Source of the DNA: Adiantum capillus-veneris
Taxonomy: Eukaryota > Streptophyta > Polypodiopsida > Polypodiales > Pteridaceae
Assembly (NCBI GenBank): GCA_014529385.2
Contig: CM043949.1
Coordinates: 145,499,350 to 145,563,349 of the forward strand
Length of the DNA: 64,000 nt
Reading direction: 5' to 3'
The notes under the pieces were generated by a model. It had not been told where the DNA came from. It searched no databases and saw only the letters and a program-made list of their open reading frames with translations. Below are positions 1 through 12,328 of this stretch, in pieces. Position 1 is the first letter of the stretch. Each line of letters begins with the position of its first letter. Both the position numbers and the translations under genes were made by a program.

Positions 1-906
1 TTCTTGGCATTTTATCTTGGGGTTGAGCTCCACATAGCATTTGAAACAATGTGTAAAAAACTAGAGGAATAGAAAAGTCTCCATTCATGAAGGCAAGAAC
101 TGTATGTCAAGAATGTAGTGAGAGCAAAAATGTTGCAGTTAGGTAGCACAGAGGAGTTTAGCCAATGCTTAATTTGCAAGAAGAGGGCCTAAAGGATTTG
201 TAGCTATGGTGTTGCCTTATGGGAAAATAGTTACAAAAAGAATCATTGAGGTGGGATGTAGAAGATGGTGATGAGAAAATTATGAGGTTCTTTATAGGCC
301 ACCAAAAAAAATACAATTGCAGTGTTTTTGCTTGCAAAATGATAATGATACAGAAATAGTTCTTCTGAAGACTTTTCTCTTGCAAAATCCATCATCATTA
401 CATTTAAATGGTTACTAAAACTACATGGTCTTATACATTGAAGGAATGAGAAGAGGAATGCCAAGAAAAGAGACACATATGAGCGACAATGAATAAGAGA
501 GAATGAAGCAATAGGAATAACTCAATAATTGAAGAGAATGCTAATACGATAATAATAATTAAAGAGAATGACTCAATAATTGAAGAGAATGTATTCCAAG
601 TTATACACCTCCTACTGGCTCCTCTTTAAATATGATACAATGATACCTTCAAAGATTCACTCATTCTTGCCCTAGCCAAAACCCCATGCGAGTGCTGCTC
701 CTACTCTCTCTCCTTCCTCCTCACGGTGCCCTGCCGTTGTCGCCCCCTTTCTCAGTCCACCTATAGGACTACAGTGTATCCCTCCCCCCGCTACTACAGT
801 TTGCAGCCCATGGCAAATCACAAAGATCATGCCTATGGATAACCATGATGAGATCTCAAACCAAGGGTTGATGACAGCAGGAGAGAGCTGCATGTGTAGT
901 GTAACT

Positions 907-968
907 GAGAGAGAGAGAGAGAGAGAGTCGCTCTTGTGGCCCATATCCTCCTTCGCAAACTCGCATTG

Positions 969-1005
<37 letters not shown>
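907..1005. repeat. GA (907-927) and CT (973-1005) microsatellites
   Basis: A run of GA dinucleotides is followed about 45 bases later by a longer run of CT dinucleotides, so the two are inverted relative to each other and could pair in a single strand. The sequence shows nothing else of function. Confidence 0.9.
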
Positions 1006-1007
<2 letters not shown>

Positions 1008-1397
1008 CTTGCTCGAGTCCCTGATTCGAGTGTGCATGTCTACGTGGTTGGAGCAAAAGAGAGAGAATCCTCCCAAAATGGTAGCTCATGCAACGCTTTC
1101 GCTTTTTATTTAAGAGTGAAATATAAGAGGGAATTTGTGTTGATTCTCTGGTTTTTTTTCTTTTTCAAAATGGGTAGCACCTACTACAAGCGAATAGAAT
1201 GACAATGAGAGTAGAGGGTCAAATAGATGAGGTTGAGTGATCTTGAAACCCAAAAGAACGGGGAAGGCCCAAAAATGGAGCAGCTAGACTAGAATAGGGC
1301 AGTATGCATACTTGCTACAATATTTTCTTCATTTCTTTTTGCAAGAATATACTTAGATGCTTTGGTGGGTTTGAAGTCGAAAAAGGGAGAGGCGACA

Positions 1398-1401
<4 letters not shown>

Positions 1402-1433
<32 letters not shown>
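1402..1433. repeat. AG microsatellite
   Basis: About 16 uninterrupted GA units followed by A-rich sequence. It opens a spurious Ser-Leu-rich frame on the minus strand. Confidence 0.9.
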
Positions 1434-1438
<5 letters not shown>

Positions 1439-2130
1439 AAGAAAAATAAGAGAGTTTTAACGTCATAGGATACTATCCCAAGAGAGAGACAAAGATATAT
1501 ATTTTTGCAATGTGATGAGGCGGCAAAGAGTGTGCTCACAGCTTCATTCAGGACGATGGCAGTTGACCTATTTCATTTGCGATCCTGTTCTGTGTCTCTT
1601 TGTCCAGAACAAACTGCACGAGGACAATGAGGTTGCATACCACTGCAGCAGACGGGAGAGAGTAACCTTGTCAGTGGTGGGCAGAAAGGGACTCATGATG
1701 CAAGCGATGCAGCCGAGGGAGTTGCATAGCTGCAAGTGCACATCAACGTTTTTCTAGCGAGAGATTGTGCAGCAGAGGAAGCATCAACTGAGCAGCACAC
1801 AAGGAGAGCAACTAGCGTTCCTTACCTCTCTACTGTGTAATCTGAGGTTGTGTTCCGGAATTGCTGCGCTGATGACCATGTCGCCTAGAAGCTTGTAGCT
1901 CCGTGCTCCCGAAGCCTTGCAACCCAAGGGGATGGTGCAGGAAGGATTGCGCTACAATCAAAGGGAAATGGGAAGAGGAGTGCGCAAATTAGACAAGGAC
2001 CTATATGTTGATGGTGCGCACAACCGATGATTGCAATGGCCTAAATTTGGATTCGTTCAGAATCTCGCCAAGTACTCATGAGGGGGAAAATGGGGAGTCA
2101 GCAGGTGCAATGAAAGATGAAAAAACACAT

Positions 2131-2182
<52 letters not shown>
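2131..2182. repeat. Compound (AC)n(AG)n microsatellite
   Basis: AC units (2131-2142) pass directly into about 20 AG units. Compound AC/AG runs of this kind recur at 4525-4577. Confidence 0.9.
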
Positions 2183-2184
<2 letters not shown>

Positions 2185-2865
2185 GCTTGCGTAGAGAGAG
2201 AAGGAAGAGGGTGACGGTGGCGAGGGCTGCTTGCTTTTTAGAGATGATGATGGCGAGCAAGAGTTATGAGTCTGACCAAGCGGGCGAGGCGGGTGGATCG
2301 AGCAAGCGGACGAGAAGCAGGGTTGGACTGTCACGCGATGGCGAGCAAGCAGCCAAGGCGGGGGCTTTGCTTTTTTCTTAGAATTGAAGAATCTTCTTGG
2401 CTAGTTAATGACTTTCTTTGAAAATGGACCCAACAGTATGTGTCCTCGATTTCAAAAAATGATACATAAATCAGAATCTTATGACGATGCTGCAAGACGC
2501 ATGACGAGCGAGTAGAGGCAGGGAGGGGCAGAGCCAACCTAGGTGGTGTTCTATCTTTTGGAATAATTAATTTTTAACTCTTCTTTGATTGGTTTCCATC
2601 AAAAGAAGAATGAGAATAATAGACCTAAACTTATCATTTAGCCAACTGAATGTTCTTTTAATTCTTCTTTGATTCGTTTCCCATCATAAGGAGAATAAGA
2701 ATAGTAAACCTAAACTTATCATTTAGTCAATGTCATAGATGTGTCGTAACTCACCACAATTTTCATTAAGAAACATATACTATACTCAAGGCATATGAGG
2801 ACTTCAAGAATTGATTTAAGCCAAAATATCTTGTTGCATACTTGTTACCATCTTTTGACATAAGA

Positions 2866-4524
2866 TCATATTTCACTTGATAATAAAGACAACAATAAAG
2901 TGTGGATGCTCTTGTAGGATTCACCTCCTGGTAGAATGGTTTTAGAGCAAGCCTTTTTAAGATGTGCAACATTTTCTCTGATGATTTTTCCTTCCTCACC
3001 TTGCATAAGCATTTTGATCACACGCTCAATCTCATCTTGCACAACAAGCCCTCGCTTATCATCCTTCTTGAACCTTAGTCCAATCTTCCACTCCTCGACT
3101 GCATATTTTGCAATGAAAAATTGGTCACCCAAGTAGGGCCAACAAAGCAAGGGTACACCTAGGGAAATTGCCTCCACAGTAGAGTTCCATCCACAATGTG
3201 TGAGGAATCCACCAATTGAAGGATGTGACAGTACTTGAACTTGAGGGGCCCAATCCACAAAGATACCTTTACCTTGTGTCTTGGATGTAAGGTCAGCAGG
3301 ATCAATGGAAGATGGGCTATTTTGTACAAGCCCGGAGCGGAACACCCAAAGGAAGCGTTGAGTACTAGAGAGAAACCCAGAGAAAATTTCCTCAAATTGA
3401 GCATGTGAAAGGAGGGCAACACTACCAAAAGAGATAAAAAGAACTGAACTGGCAGGTTGTTGATCAAGCCAAAGCATGCAAGCTTCATCTTCCTTCCAAA
3501 AGCTTGTGGTGTTGCTCTCTTCAAGTGGCTCAACAAGAGGACCTATGCCATACATAGGAGTACTCACATGTGTTGACATTGTCTTAAAAGCGGGCCCCTC
3601 CAAGTCATAGAAGCTATTGACTACCATGGAGTGGGCCTTTTTGAAGCAGTGTTCCAGTTCACAAGTTAAGAACTTGAACATGTATTCAGTGTCGTCTGTC
3701 ACGTGTCGAAATTGTGGTAGATCATGATTTTGGATAATAGAAGGGAGCCCTTCTAAGCCCGTGGCAAATGCTTCACATGTTCCTTTTGTTTCATTCACAA
3801 CTTCTAGCACTGCATATGTATACATATAACACCATGAGATAGAGTTTGTGTATGTGCAATTAAACATAATAGCATTTTTGATACTTATGGACCTACCTTT
3901 GCATGCGAAGCCTCCAAATCCTCTTTGTTTCTTAATTTGTGAATGGGTGCTTTCATTTAAGAGCCTCACATGATTTATTTTCATTTTTATGTACTAGAAT
4001 GCCAAAGTTTGTTTTGCTTTAGAATGCCACCATGACCCTTGACCTTGCCAAATCTCATGTTTATGAACTTATTACTTGAATGTACAAATTTATGGCAACT
4101 TTTGTTTTACAATCCAATCTCCAATCTATTTAAAAGTTTAATTGGAAAAGTTTTAGTGAATAGTCACAAATGACCACACAAGACGATGGCAAAGTGGGCT
4201 AGGACAAAAACCGTGGAGAGTGAGAGGTGTATATAGAGGCCTAGGACAAAAACCGTGGAGACGGAGTAGGTTGTATCCCTTGCCACTTGCTCATAGTCTC
4301 ATTCAACATATCCACTTCCCATTGTTGCCTCTATTGGTTGGATATGTGAAACCCCAGTTCATAAGTCAAGAACTTGAACATGTATTCCGTGTCATTTATC
4401 ACATGTCAAAAATGTGGGAGAATATCATTCTGGACAAATGAGAGTCCATTCATTCTAGCCCCGTGACAAAGGCTTCGGATGTTGCTTTTGTTTCATTCAC
4501 TTTGAGCATGGTACATGCATTGTT

Positions 4525-4579
<55 letters not shown>

Positions 4580-6032
4580 ATTTAAAGATGTTAGTTTTTT
4601 TAATACATATCTACATTTTCATGTGAAGTCTTGAAATCCTCTTTGTCTCTTGAGGATTGTTAATGTTTATGTCAAGCATTTTTGCAGGGTACATTTATAG
4701 TGTTCTTAATACAAATATCCCACATAATGTGAGAATTGCTTTTAGAAAAAAAAAAAATCATTGTTTCTTAGTTTGTAAATAAGTTCACATCTTGATTTGA
4801 TTTTCAAAATGCCAATGCAAGTTTTCATGTTGATTTGTATCAAAAATTTTGTTTTGTTTTATGCTATGGTCACGCGAGGCTTATTTATCAGCTCTTTGAA
4901 CAAATAACAACTAAGGCTCATTCTTGGTCACACACAAAAAGGAGCATTAAATGAATAACTATGCCGACCCTTTGTAATTATGCAGATTTTGACATAGTTG
5001 TGAGGTTCAAGGTTTAGTTGGAAGGTTGAATGAATAACTAAGCCTTGAATGATCATGTAAGAGACTTAGTTATTCATTTAATGCGTTGTTTCGACATAGT
5101 TAGCTCAGTTATAAATAACTCATAACTCAGCCTAGTGTGACCATGCTCTACTTAAATACCAAAGGGAGAGAGCCGACAATTTACATAGACTTCAATTTAG
5201 GGGCGCATTCACACGCAGGCACATGCAACTGCTTTTGGTCGCTTCTATGAAAATGAAGCTTTTGCAAGCTAACTCTACCAAAAACGGCAAAGTTAGCTAG
5301 AGCAAGGCTTCGTTAGTTGGAAGATGACAAGAGGAGTCTCGTTGCTCAGTCTACTTAATGGCAAGGAGACAACTGCCGCTATCGTCAGCTTTACCCCCGC
5401 CCTCTTCTCGTGCAAATCTGCCCTTATATATATAAGGGATAACTAAGCCTAGCGTGACCATAAGTATGAATTTTAAAACAGAAGGTACCTTTGGAGGTAG
5501 AAAGTGGGCCTTCCATGAAGTAGTGGAAGAGCAGGAGCATGCTTTGGCTAGAAGGGTAGAGCGCAATTCTGGGAAGATTGAAAGAGTCAGCTAAAGGTTG
5601 GGTGGGTGCGGTCATGCAGATGTCGGAGATGATGCACGTCACGGGCGGGCCAGAGCGGTTGAGCTGCAGGAGCAGGCGCTCCAGGTGCGGAGCGATGCTC
5701 TTCTGCGCCTCGAAGAAGTCCTCGGACGACAGAGCAAAGCCGCGGCTCAGGTCCAGCCCTTCCACGGGCACGTGGGCGCTCCTGATCTTACTATTCTCCT
5801 TACAGCTCTCGCTGCCTCCCTCTGCTGGCTGCTGCTCTACGCCACCATATTCGTCCTCTTGCTGCTGCTGCTGCTGCTTCAGCTCTTCCAGTCTATAGTG
5901 CACCAGATCCACGTTCACGAACGTGACGATGACGCCCTCCTTGGCCAGCATCCTGCAGAAGCGCATCATGGGATTGATGTGACCCTGTGCCGGCAACGGC
6001 ACCGCCATTACATGATGCTGCTTGCTCGCCAT
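2866..6032 (-). CDS. UDP-glycosyltransferase (plant family 1 UGT), two exons: 6032-5489 and 3809-2866
   Basis: Transfers a sugar from a UDP-sugar to a small acceptor in the cytosol; the acceptor cannot be read from the sequence. The exons join in frame (544 + 944 bp) to give 495 residues, the usual plant UGT length. The intron (5488-3810) has donor AAAG|GTACCT and acceptor ATGCAG|TG and splits one codon after its first base. The start at 6032 gives the typical N-terminus with the catalytic His in AQGHINP (H18). The partner Asp is D137 in IISD. The PSPG box begins at W368 (WAPQVQVLSHP), contains HCGWNS and ends with DQ at about residue 411. A glutamine run lies at residues 53-58. No stop or frameshift is visible, so the gene may be functional. 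Confidence 0.9.
4199..4261. repeat. Short tandem duplication inside the UGT intron
   Basis: The 20-base string CTAGGACAAAAACCGTGGAG occurs at 4199 and again at 4241, a 42-bp period, in the UGT intron just upstream (plus-strand sense) of the exon-like duplication. Confidence 0.85.
4343..4850 (-). pseudogene. Decayed partial copy of UGT exon 2 and adjoining intron, within the UGT intron
   Basis: The stretch at 4343-4510 aligns with the 5' part of exon 2 (about 3655-3810): both contain CAAGAACTTGAACATGTATTC or a near-identical string, followed by matching CCCGTG-ACAAA-GCTTC and TTTTGTTTCATTCAC blocks. The homology continues past the exon boundary into intron sequence, because 4610-4680 resembles 3880-3935 (AATCCTCTTTGT) and 4765-4850 resembles 3930-4010. 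The copy is broken by small indels and by a GT/GA microsatellite. It is best read as the remnant of a local tandem duplication of the gene; it lacks the PSPG part. Confidence 0.7.
4525..4577. repeat. Compound (GT)n(GA)n microsatellite in the UGT intron
   Basis: About 11 GT units followed by about 15 GA units. It interrupts the decayed exon-2 copy. Confidence 0.9.
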
Positions 6033-6150
6033 TTAAGAATCCCCTTCCGAGTAGCTCGCAACTAGTAGCCTACAGCAAACTCTGCTCAAAGAATCTCGAT
6101 CCCTTGCCCCTACAATATGATCACTCTAGCCTCTGCACACTAACCTTCCT

Positions 6151-6160
6151 TTATTTATAG
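6151..6160 (-). promoter_or_regulatory. Probable TATA box of the UGT gene
   Basis: On the minus strand this reads CTATAAATAA, about 120 bases upstream of the ATG at 6032. Position and sequence fit a plant core promoter; the transcription start is not determined. Confidence 0.5.
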
Positions 6161-6488
6161 GGTACACCTTTGTCAACAACGACTATCGGAATTGTCTTCA
6201 CACCGCTGAAGATGCTTTTGTTCATAGTAAGTGACATTACAAAAATCGAAGAATCCGTAGCAAACAGGTGGAATACTTCTATCACTGTTGAGGAAAGGAC
6301 AATGACTCCGGACAAATCAAGGAAAGGAAACATACTTTATAGTAAGGCACATACTATCCCCACCTTCATATGTCTTTTTATTTTCCGCCTTCATCTGTCT
6401 TTTGGCTTTCCACCTTCAATCTCTTTTCATTTTTTTTTTCAAAAGCAAAATTCACAATTGCGAGTGAATTAAATTGAACAACCCAAAA

Positions 6489-7078
6489 AATTACAAGGTC
6501 TTGTCATGCTCATGTCAAGCCATGACAACATCCAGGGACCATAATTACATCGGCCTCCAGAGCAGCCACCCCTACCAACCCGCCCCCTCATCCTTGATAC
6601 ATAAGGTCCATAATCTTGTCATTCTGAGATATTTTAGTTACCGATGGCCAAAATTCGCCCCCATCCTAGGGATTCCATTTGCTAACAACAAGGCACAAGG
6701 AGTCCTAGACCAATCCTCCGAGTGATGCTTGCGCCCAAGTGTCCACTGGTGACTTCACTTAGGCATTCTATGCGTTTTGAAATAATTACAAGGTCTTGTC
6801 ATGCTCATGTCAAGCCATGACAACATCCAGGGACCATAATTACATCGGCTATCAGGGCAGCCACCCCTACCAACCCGCCCCCTCATCCTTGATACACAAG
6901 GTCCATAATCTTGTCATTTTGAGATCTTTTAGTTATCGATGGCCAAGATTCGTCCCCATCCTAGGCATTCCATTTGCTGACAACAAAGCACAAGGAGTCC
7001 TAGACCAATCCTCCGAGTGATGCTTGCGCCCAAGTGTCCACTGGTGACTTCACTTAGGCATTCTACGCGTTTTGAAAT
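6489..7078. repeat. Tandem duplication, two 295-bp units
   Basis: Unit 1 (6489-6783) and unit 2 (6784-7078) are nearly identical, each starting AATTACAAGGTCTTGTCATG and ending GCGTTTTGAAAT, with only scattered substitutions. The short open frame in both units (about 74 codons) simply reflects the copied DNA and matches no family I know. The unit is not flanked by terminal repeats that would mark a transposon. Confidence 0.9.
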
Positions 7079-8082
7079 AATTTTTATTTTTTTGAGATTG
7101 GGGAGACTTAATGGTTTATTCTACAAGAATGGATTAATCTCTATGATTCGGAATTGGAATCTTTCAAGCTGGAAAATGAAAGACGATAGATTCCTACGCG
7201 CCTCTTCGGGACCCATCTCTGCCTCCCCACTCACATCTTTGTATGTTCACGAGCATGGTGGTCATCAAAACCTTGCACCTGCCTGTGTGCACTACGCCTC
7301 CGTCTCCGCCTGTGCGCACTACGCACACGTGGCTCACTCAAATGCATGGATGGCCATCACACTCCTCTTTGTCCACCTTTGTCTCTGCACGCCTCTATGC
7401 CCCCCCCCCCCCCCTCCCCTTTTTGCTGCTGCGCATTTGAGATCCAATTGCAACTAGCACACGAGAGAGTCATCATCGCCTCAAACTGAGACCTTGCAGC
7501 TTCTCAAGGTCCTCTTGAAGACGGTTCCTACAAGCACTACAAGCCCTTTGCCTTAACCTAACAATCATCCATCCTCCTTCGGTGGCCTTCGACCCCACCA
7601 ATAGGCTGCCTACCTTCAACCATGCCACCTCATTAACTCCTGAACTCGCATGCAAGCTCCTTGAAAACTTCATGAGCGAGCCACCATGTCTGCACGACAT
7701 TTGTCAGCATCGCTCGGCACCTGACAATGCTACCTTTTTCGTTTGTAATCAACAAGCCCGCATCTTGAAAGTTTCCTATTAATGTAAACATTTTGGTCAC
7801 CTATTATTACTAGCATTCAATATAACTACCTACTACCTACTCGGTTGAAGTGACTTAATTTTCCATCCAGATGCCAAAGGAATCTAGCGAATCTGGCAAT
7901 TTGGATGCGGAAAGAAATGGCCTGCCTGCATGAGCGCCTCTGTGCCATTGCACGCATCACTCCCTCCACATCATGAGTTCCCTCTTCCCTTCCCTCACTC
8001 CCGCACGCCGCATGCCGAGGCCTTGACCTCATACTTCTCCTGGTTCAGTTCATCGTGCGCGCGTTCGCGCGTGCATACACGC

Positions 8083-8086
<4 letters not shown>

Positions 8087-8158
<72 letters not shown>
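8087..8158. repeat. Long AC microsatellite
   Basis: About 35 AC units, followed immediately by CCCCGAGGGATTCACC. It creates a long His-Thr frame that should not be annotated as a gene. Confidence 0.95.
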
Positions 8159-8160
<2 letters not shown>

Positions 8161-8850
8161 CGAGGGATTCACCATGAAAAACTTATCGCACCAGGTAAGT
8201 GCAGGGGAGGGGTTTTTTTTTACAAGTTACATAAGAGTATAAGTTAGGCGCAGACCCCCAATAAATTTTTTCCCAAGCTTAAAAATAAGGGAGGGGGTAT
8301 CATATTTATGGGGTAAGGAAGGGAAAAATTAGAGGAAGATTTTTTTGTGTTTCAAAATCATGGCTTCCCAAAAGTGCCTTCCCTCAAACTTGTGAGTCAA
8401 TAGCTACAAAGATACATGCAAGAACTAACACTGCTTTGTATGAATTGCTTGTTTTGTGATTATAGTTCATTTGTTGAGGGATGAAAGCCATAAAGAGCTT
8501 GTATAGATGCAAATTTACACAGAGAACCTAACACAACTTTATAGCCATATTGTTTTTTGAGTAATTTAGATGGGTCCAAATTGGACAAGTAGCTAGAGTG
8601 CAGGTTGAACATGCACATAGTTTAAAAGTCAAACTAAGACACATTGAGGGTACATCTAGGTATCAACGAAGTGGTTCCTTTGTACATTGCCAATCACTAT
8701 GCTACATGCTCTTTGACTAGTTTTACTCAGTTAGATCATGTGAGACCTAAATTTTATATGTAAGATAGGGGTATGGGTCGTATATAGGGGTTTTATCAAA
8801 GTTATCCGCTCGTATGTGGCGTCCCATTTTGTATATAGAGTGAATCCCCC

Positions 8851-8853
<3 letters not shown>

Positions 8854-8938
<85 letters not shown>
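8854..8938. repeat. Long AC microsatellite
   Basis: About 42 uninterrupted AC units, immediately preceded by GTGAATCCCCCGGG. That flank is the near reverse complement of the flank following the AC run at 8158. Confidence 0.95.
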
Positions 8939-8941
<3 letters not shown>

Positions 8942-10168
8942 GCATGTGATATCCCTCCGCAACTGCCAAAACAGAGAGAACCACTCTCTCGGGACTGCTC
9001 TTCAATCCAACCCCAACACACCTCTAGCTAGGCTTGTCGCCCTCCTTTGCGAGCATGGCTCAAGCCACCGCCACTGCCCTACTCCACAATCCTGCGTGCA
9101 GTCCTTGAGACATAGAAACTTGCAATGAAGAGAGACTCCCCTTCTCAAATGAGACAAACCTCCCGGATTCTGCTCTGCCGTGTGGACCATCCTTGATGCG
9201 TGTAGTCTGCCCACACACAGAGACTGCTGCCTATGTGTGCTCATGATATGTGAGAGAGAGACACACACAGACAACAGAGAGACTTTCTCTGGCTTTCTCT
9301 CCATGAGCACTTTATCTGCAAAGGCCCTTGCTCCAGTCTTTGATTTGCATGCTTCACAGCCACTCGCTCTTCGCTCCTGCACTACAACCACAAATCTCGA
9401 AAGAATAACAACAAAAAAATCTATCGTCAGTCCTCGTGCATCTCACAGACTCCCTCTTTCTCTCTCTCTCCACGTGCTGGCTCCAGGCTTTCCTTTTTAA
9501 CTTTCATGCCTTTCCCAAAACGGCATCTCCGGAGATACCGTTTAATAAAGTCCCAAAAAAACGTTGAATAGGCCTACTACTAGCATTCAATATAACTTTT
9601 TTTTATTAATATGGAATGTTAGGAATAAGTGGCCCAAATCTTTACATCAATCTGAACCCTTAGTGGAGAGAAATTGCCAGAAAGTTGAATAGTAAAGGGC
9701 TAGGAGTCACCATTGGATTGCTAGTTTGATTTCAGAGCGAGAAAAATCTCAGTAGGTAAGGTAAAAAACTATACTAACTGCCTGCCCAAAATCGGACAAC
9801 ATCTTGTTTGTACTTCAACCAAATTTTCAAAAAAATCTGGTTTATGCCATCTCGCAATGAGACCTTCCATGGGATGTTTATGGCTTACCAGACATAGTAG
9901 GTATACATGAACCAAAGTAGGTTTCCATGAATTCTTTTCCTCTTAAAACATTTACCCAAAATGCTTCTTAAATTTTAAGAGAAAAAGTCACCCACCCATG
10001 TATACTCCATAACCTTTTCAATGTGCTTAAAAAATACGAATATTTAGTCCATTTATCAATATTAGGGCAACTAATTTGCACTTGTGGTTTCATCTTCATT
10101 TAATAATGTATATCCATATTAAAAAACCCAAATATCTCTTTCGAGTGTTTCAAAAATTAGTCATTCTC

Positions 10169-10294
10169 ATATTGATTATCATACTAATCTACAAAATAAC
10201 AGACTATTCCATATTGATTATCATACTAATCTACAAAATAACAGACTATTCCATATTGATTATCATACTAATCTACAAAATAACAGACTATTCC
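10169..10294. repeat. Three perfect 42-bp tandem copies
   Basis: Units at 10169-10210, 10211-10252 and 10253-10294 are identical, each beginning ATATTGATTATC and ending AGACTATTCC. As 42 is divisible by three, a short frame stays open through all three, but there is no other sign of coding. Confidence 0.95.
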
Positions 10295-11225
10295 ATTAAT
10301 CCCAGCCTAAATTGAGCAGTATTTTATTGTAAATGAACTATTCCAAGAAAAGCCAGATTGCCATTTCTATCAAGACACATCAAGAAAGATTTAAGGATAG
10401 GCCAACACATGTTTTTAGTCCTGCAATGTAATATATGAGACATTTATAACTTCAATGTATTTTATGCATGGCATAATACATTTTTCACACTAAAACAACC
10501 AAATAGTTCAGTACATAGATCCAAATATATAAGAACTTTTGACTAAATACCATTCTAGGTATATCTATAAGCCATAGCTTGTTAAAAGACAAGCAATTCC
10601 CAAAGCATGATTATCTTGCACACCAGAATATCACTAGATTCTAAGTAGGTGTATGATCACCTACATGTGTGTAGCTTCTTTACTTATATAATAAAACATA
10701 AATGAACTTTAAAGTTCAAAAGACAGCTAGCTTTAGACAAGTGACAATGATTAATACAAAAACAACTCAATCTTATAATTATTTTTGTACATTGCAATAA
10801 GAATGAGGTCTCATTCTAGTGTAGAAGTACAATAGCTGATGTAAAATGTATGTTCCTAGAAGTGGTAAGAGACTAGAATGTCAAGGTCAGACATTTGCGT
10901 CAAGCCCAAAAAAAAATATTAAGAAAGGATAGTCCTCACCTAAATCCATTCAAACAAGACAACAAATACGTTAGCCTTGTTTTACAGTTGTCAATGGACT
11001 ATATCAGCTGTTATCCATGTCCAACTTACAACTTTTTTAGCTTAAAACAAATGTCCAAAGAGCTCATGTAGTCCAGATTCATTTTACTGTTTGTAAAAAA
11101 ATATTTTTCCTTTGATTTATGAAAATAATTATAAATATGGTTTCTATATAGACCCTTTTTTTTAATTAGTTCTTATGCATAATATTTGACTCCGGATCTT
11201 TACGCACAACAATGCAAATTTAGCT
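10295..11225. other. AT-rich non-genic stretch
   Basis: I see no conserved reading frame, repeat or transposon end here. The sequence is AT-rich and adjoins the decayed copia gag remnant that follows. Confidence 0.4.
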
Positions 11226-11640
11226 TCATTGCAACTTGTATAAAGACCAGCCATAATATCCCAAGCCAGTTTTGCAGATTTTGGTAAGCAAATGTGAAGA
11301 GTAATAGTGTGCTTCACAAAAAAATGCAATCAAAGCATGAGATTGTGCATCTTTTATATTGCAACAAACTTGCTCAGTCATAGGAAAAACAGCTCTGGCA
11401 GCATGCAATCCTGTCACCAAAACCTGCAAAATCCTGAACATCGCCTACATCCTCAGAACTAGGACGCACATCAATGCCTCGCATAATATTCCAAATGCCC
11501 TTTGACACAAGGACATGTTGCACAATATAAGCCCACATAGGGTAATTGTCCCATCCAATCTATCCTCGGTAGCAAATATCTTGAACATATCTGAGCTATC
11601 GCCAACCATGGACAATGCTGCATCTAAAGTGAAAATTGAT
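11226..11640 (-). pseudogene. Decayed Ty1/copia gag fragment
   Basis: Reading the minus strand across frames gives typical plant copia gag landmarks: LDGT followed by YPMWAYIVQHVLVSKGIWNI near 11560-11500, and SAKLAWDIMAGLYTSC near 11270-11225. These match the start and the middle of the UBN2-type gag domain. The frame is broken several times and RT and integrase are absent, so this is a dead remnant. Its PBS-like site and LTR lie to the right (11920-12249), as expected for a minus-strand element. Confidence 0.6.
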
Positions 11641-11944
11641 CAAAAAGAGGAGAAATGAATCAGGAACAACGTGTGCTATATAGAACAAACCATAGAAAAC
11701 TATAAGGACCTCTTATGCAAAAAATGACACTGGAATTGTTTTTGCACAAAACGACAAAATAGCATGTGCAGTACTGTCTATAGTGGAAAAGAGGCTCAGA
11801 TGAGTCTAGCTGAGAATTCTACGAGCTTATCCAAAGTATTTTTGATCTTATAATTCTCACCAAAGCTTATAGAAATTGGAGAAAGTGTGTGCTAGAGCTT
11901 CTGGCGACTAAGCCTGAGAGGACGCAATGTGTTCGGATACCAAT

Positions 11945-12249
11945 TGTTGAAATTAGGGTTGTAGAGAAACACACATAGCTTGGAGAATACGAAGGAAGGT
12001 CATGGCACACAACAAAGAGTGTACTACTTAGTGTGCAATGGAAAGATAAGATAGCCCTAGAGTGATGGACGTATATACAATGCAAGGAGGAAAAAACCTC
12101 CTACTGAGGGAAATAATGCATGGGTGGTCCTAAGTGTATTCACGCACATCACTACCACATGTATATGGTAAAAATCGGGTCCACTCTTCTGTAGACATAG
12201 ATCCGTTTGCATATATGTCTCCCACTTTTCACACTGCACTCACTCTACA
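11945..12249 (-). repeat. Probable decayed copia LTR with adjoining PBS-like site
   Basis: The plus strand runs TGTTGAAATTAGGG to CACTCTACA, so the minus strand has TG...CA ends. Directly beside it on the minus strand is ATTGGTATCCGAAC, a degraded form of the copia primer site TTGGTATCAGAGC. Together with the gag fragment at 11226-11640 this gives the expected order LTR, PBS, gag. The outer end at 12249 is my best guess. Confidence 0.45.
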
Positions 12250-12328
12250 GCCCTTCAAACATCACCAAAAAAATTTAAACAAGGCCAAATGAAGAGAGTC
12301 CTATATTTCAACAGAAAGAATTATTCAA

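Larger units (their letters stand above)
1..2865. other. Intergenic region without a recognisable gene
   Basis: No reading frame here looks like a conserved protein. The short open frames are accidental; those near 670-1200, 1315-1540 and 2005-2380 are opened by AG/CT microsatellites that encode runs of Arg-Glu or Ser-Leu. The stretch lies 3' of the minus-strand UGT gene, so its terminator probably lies just below 2866, but I could not single out a polyadenylation site. Confidence 0.5.
7079..10168. other. Non-genic stretch with AC microsatellites
   Basis: No conserved protein is visible on either strand. A 20-base motif, TACTAGCATTCAATATAACT, occurs near 7809 and again near 9580. A poly-C run lies near 7400-7414. 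The open frames around 7.2-9.5 kb are low-complexity artefacts of AC and CT runs. Confidence 0.45.

Noticed and set aside
672-1202. Several overlapping frames of 77-134 codons
   Set aside because: They are opened by GA/CT microsatellites (Arg-Glu and Ser-Leu runs) on both strands and have no domain.
5598-6065. 155-codon plus-strand frame
   Set aside because: It is the antisense of UGT exon 1, where catalytic residues and splice sites support the minus strand.
7930-9031. His-Thr and Cys-Val rich frames
   Set aside because: Products of AC microsatellites read in different frames; not genes.
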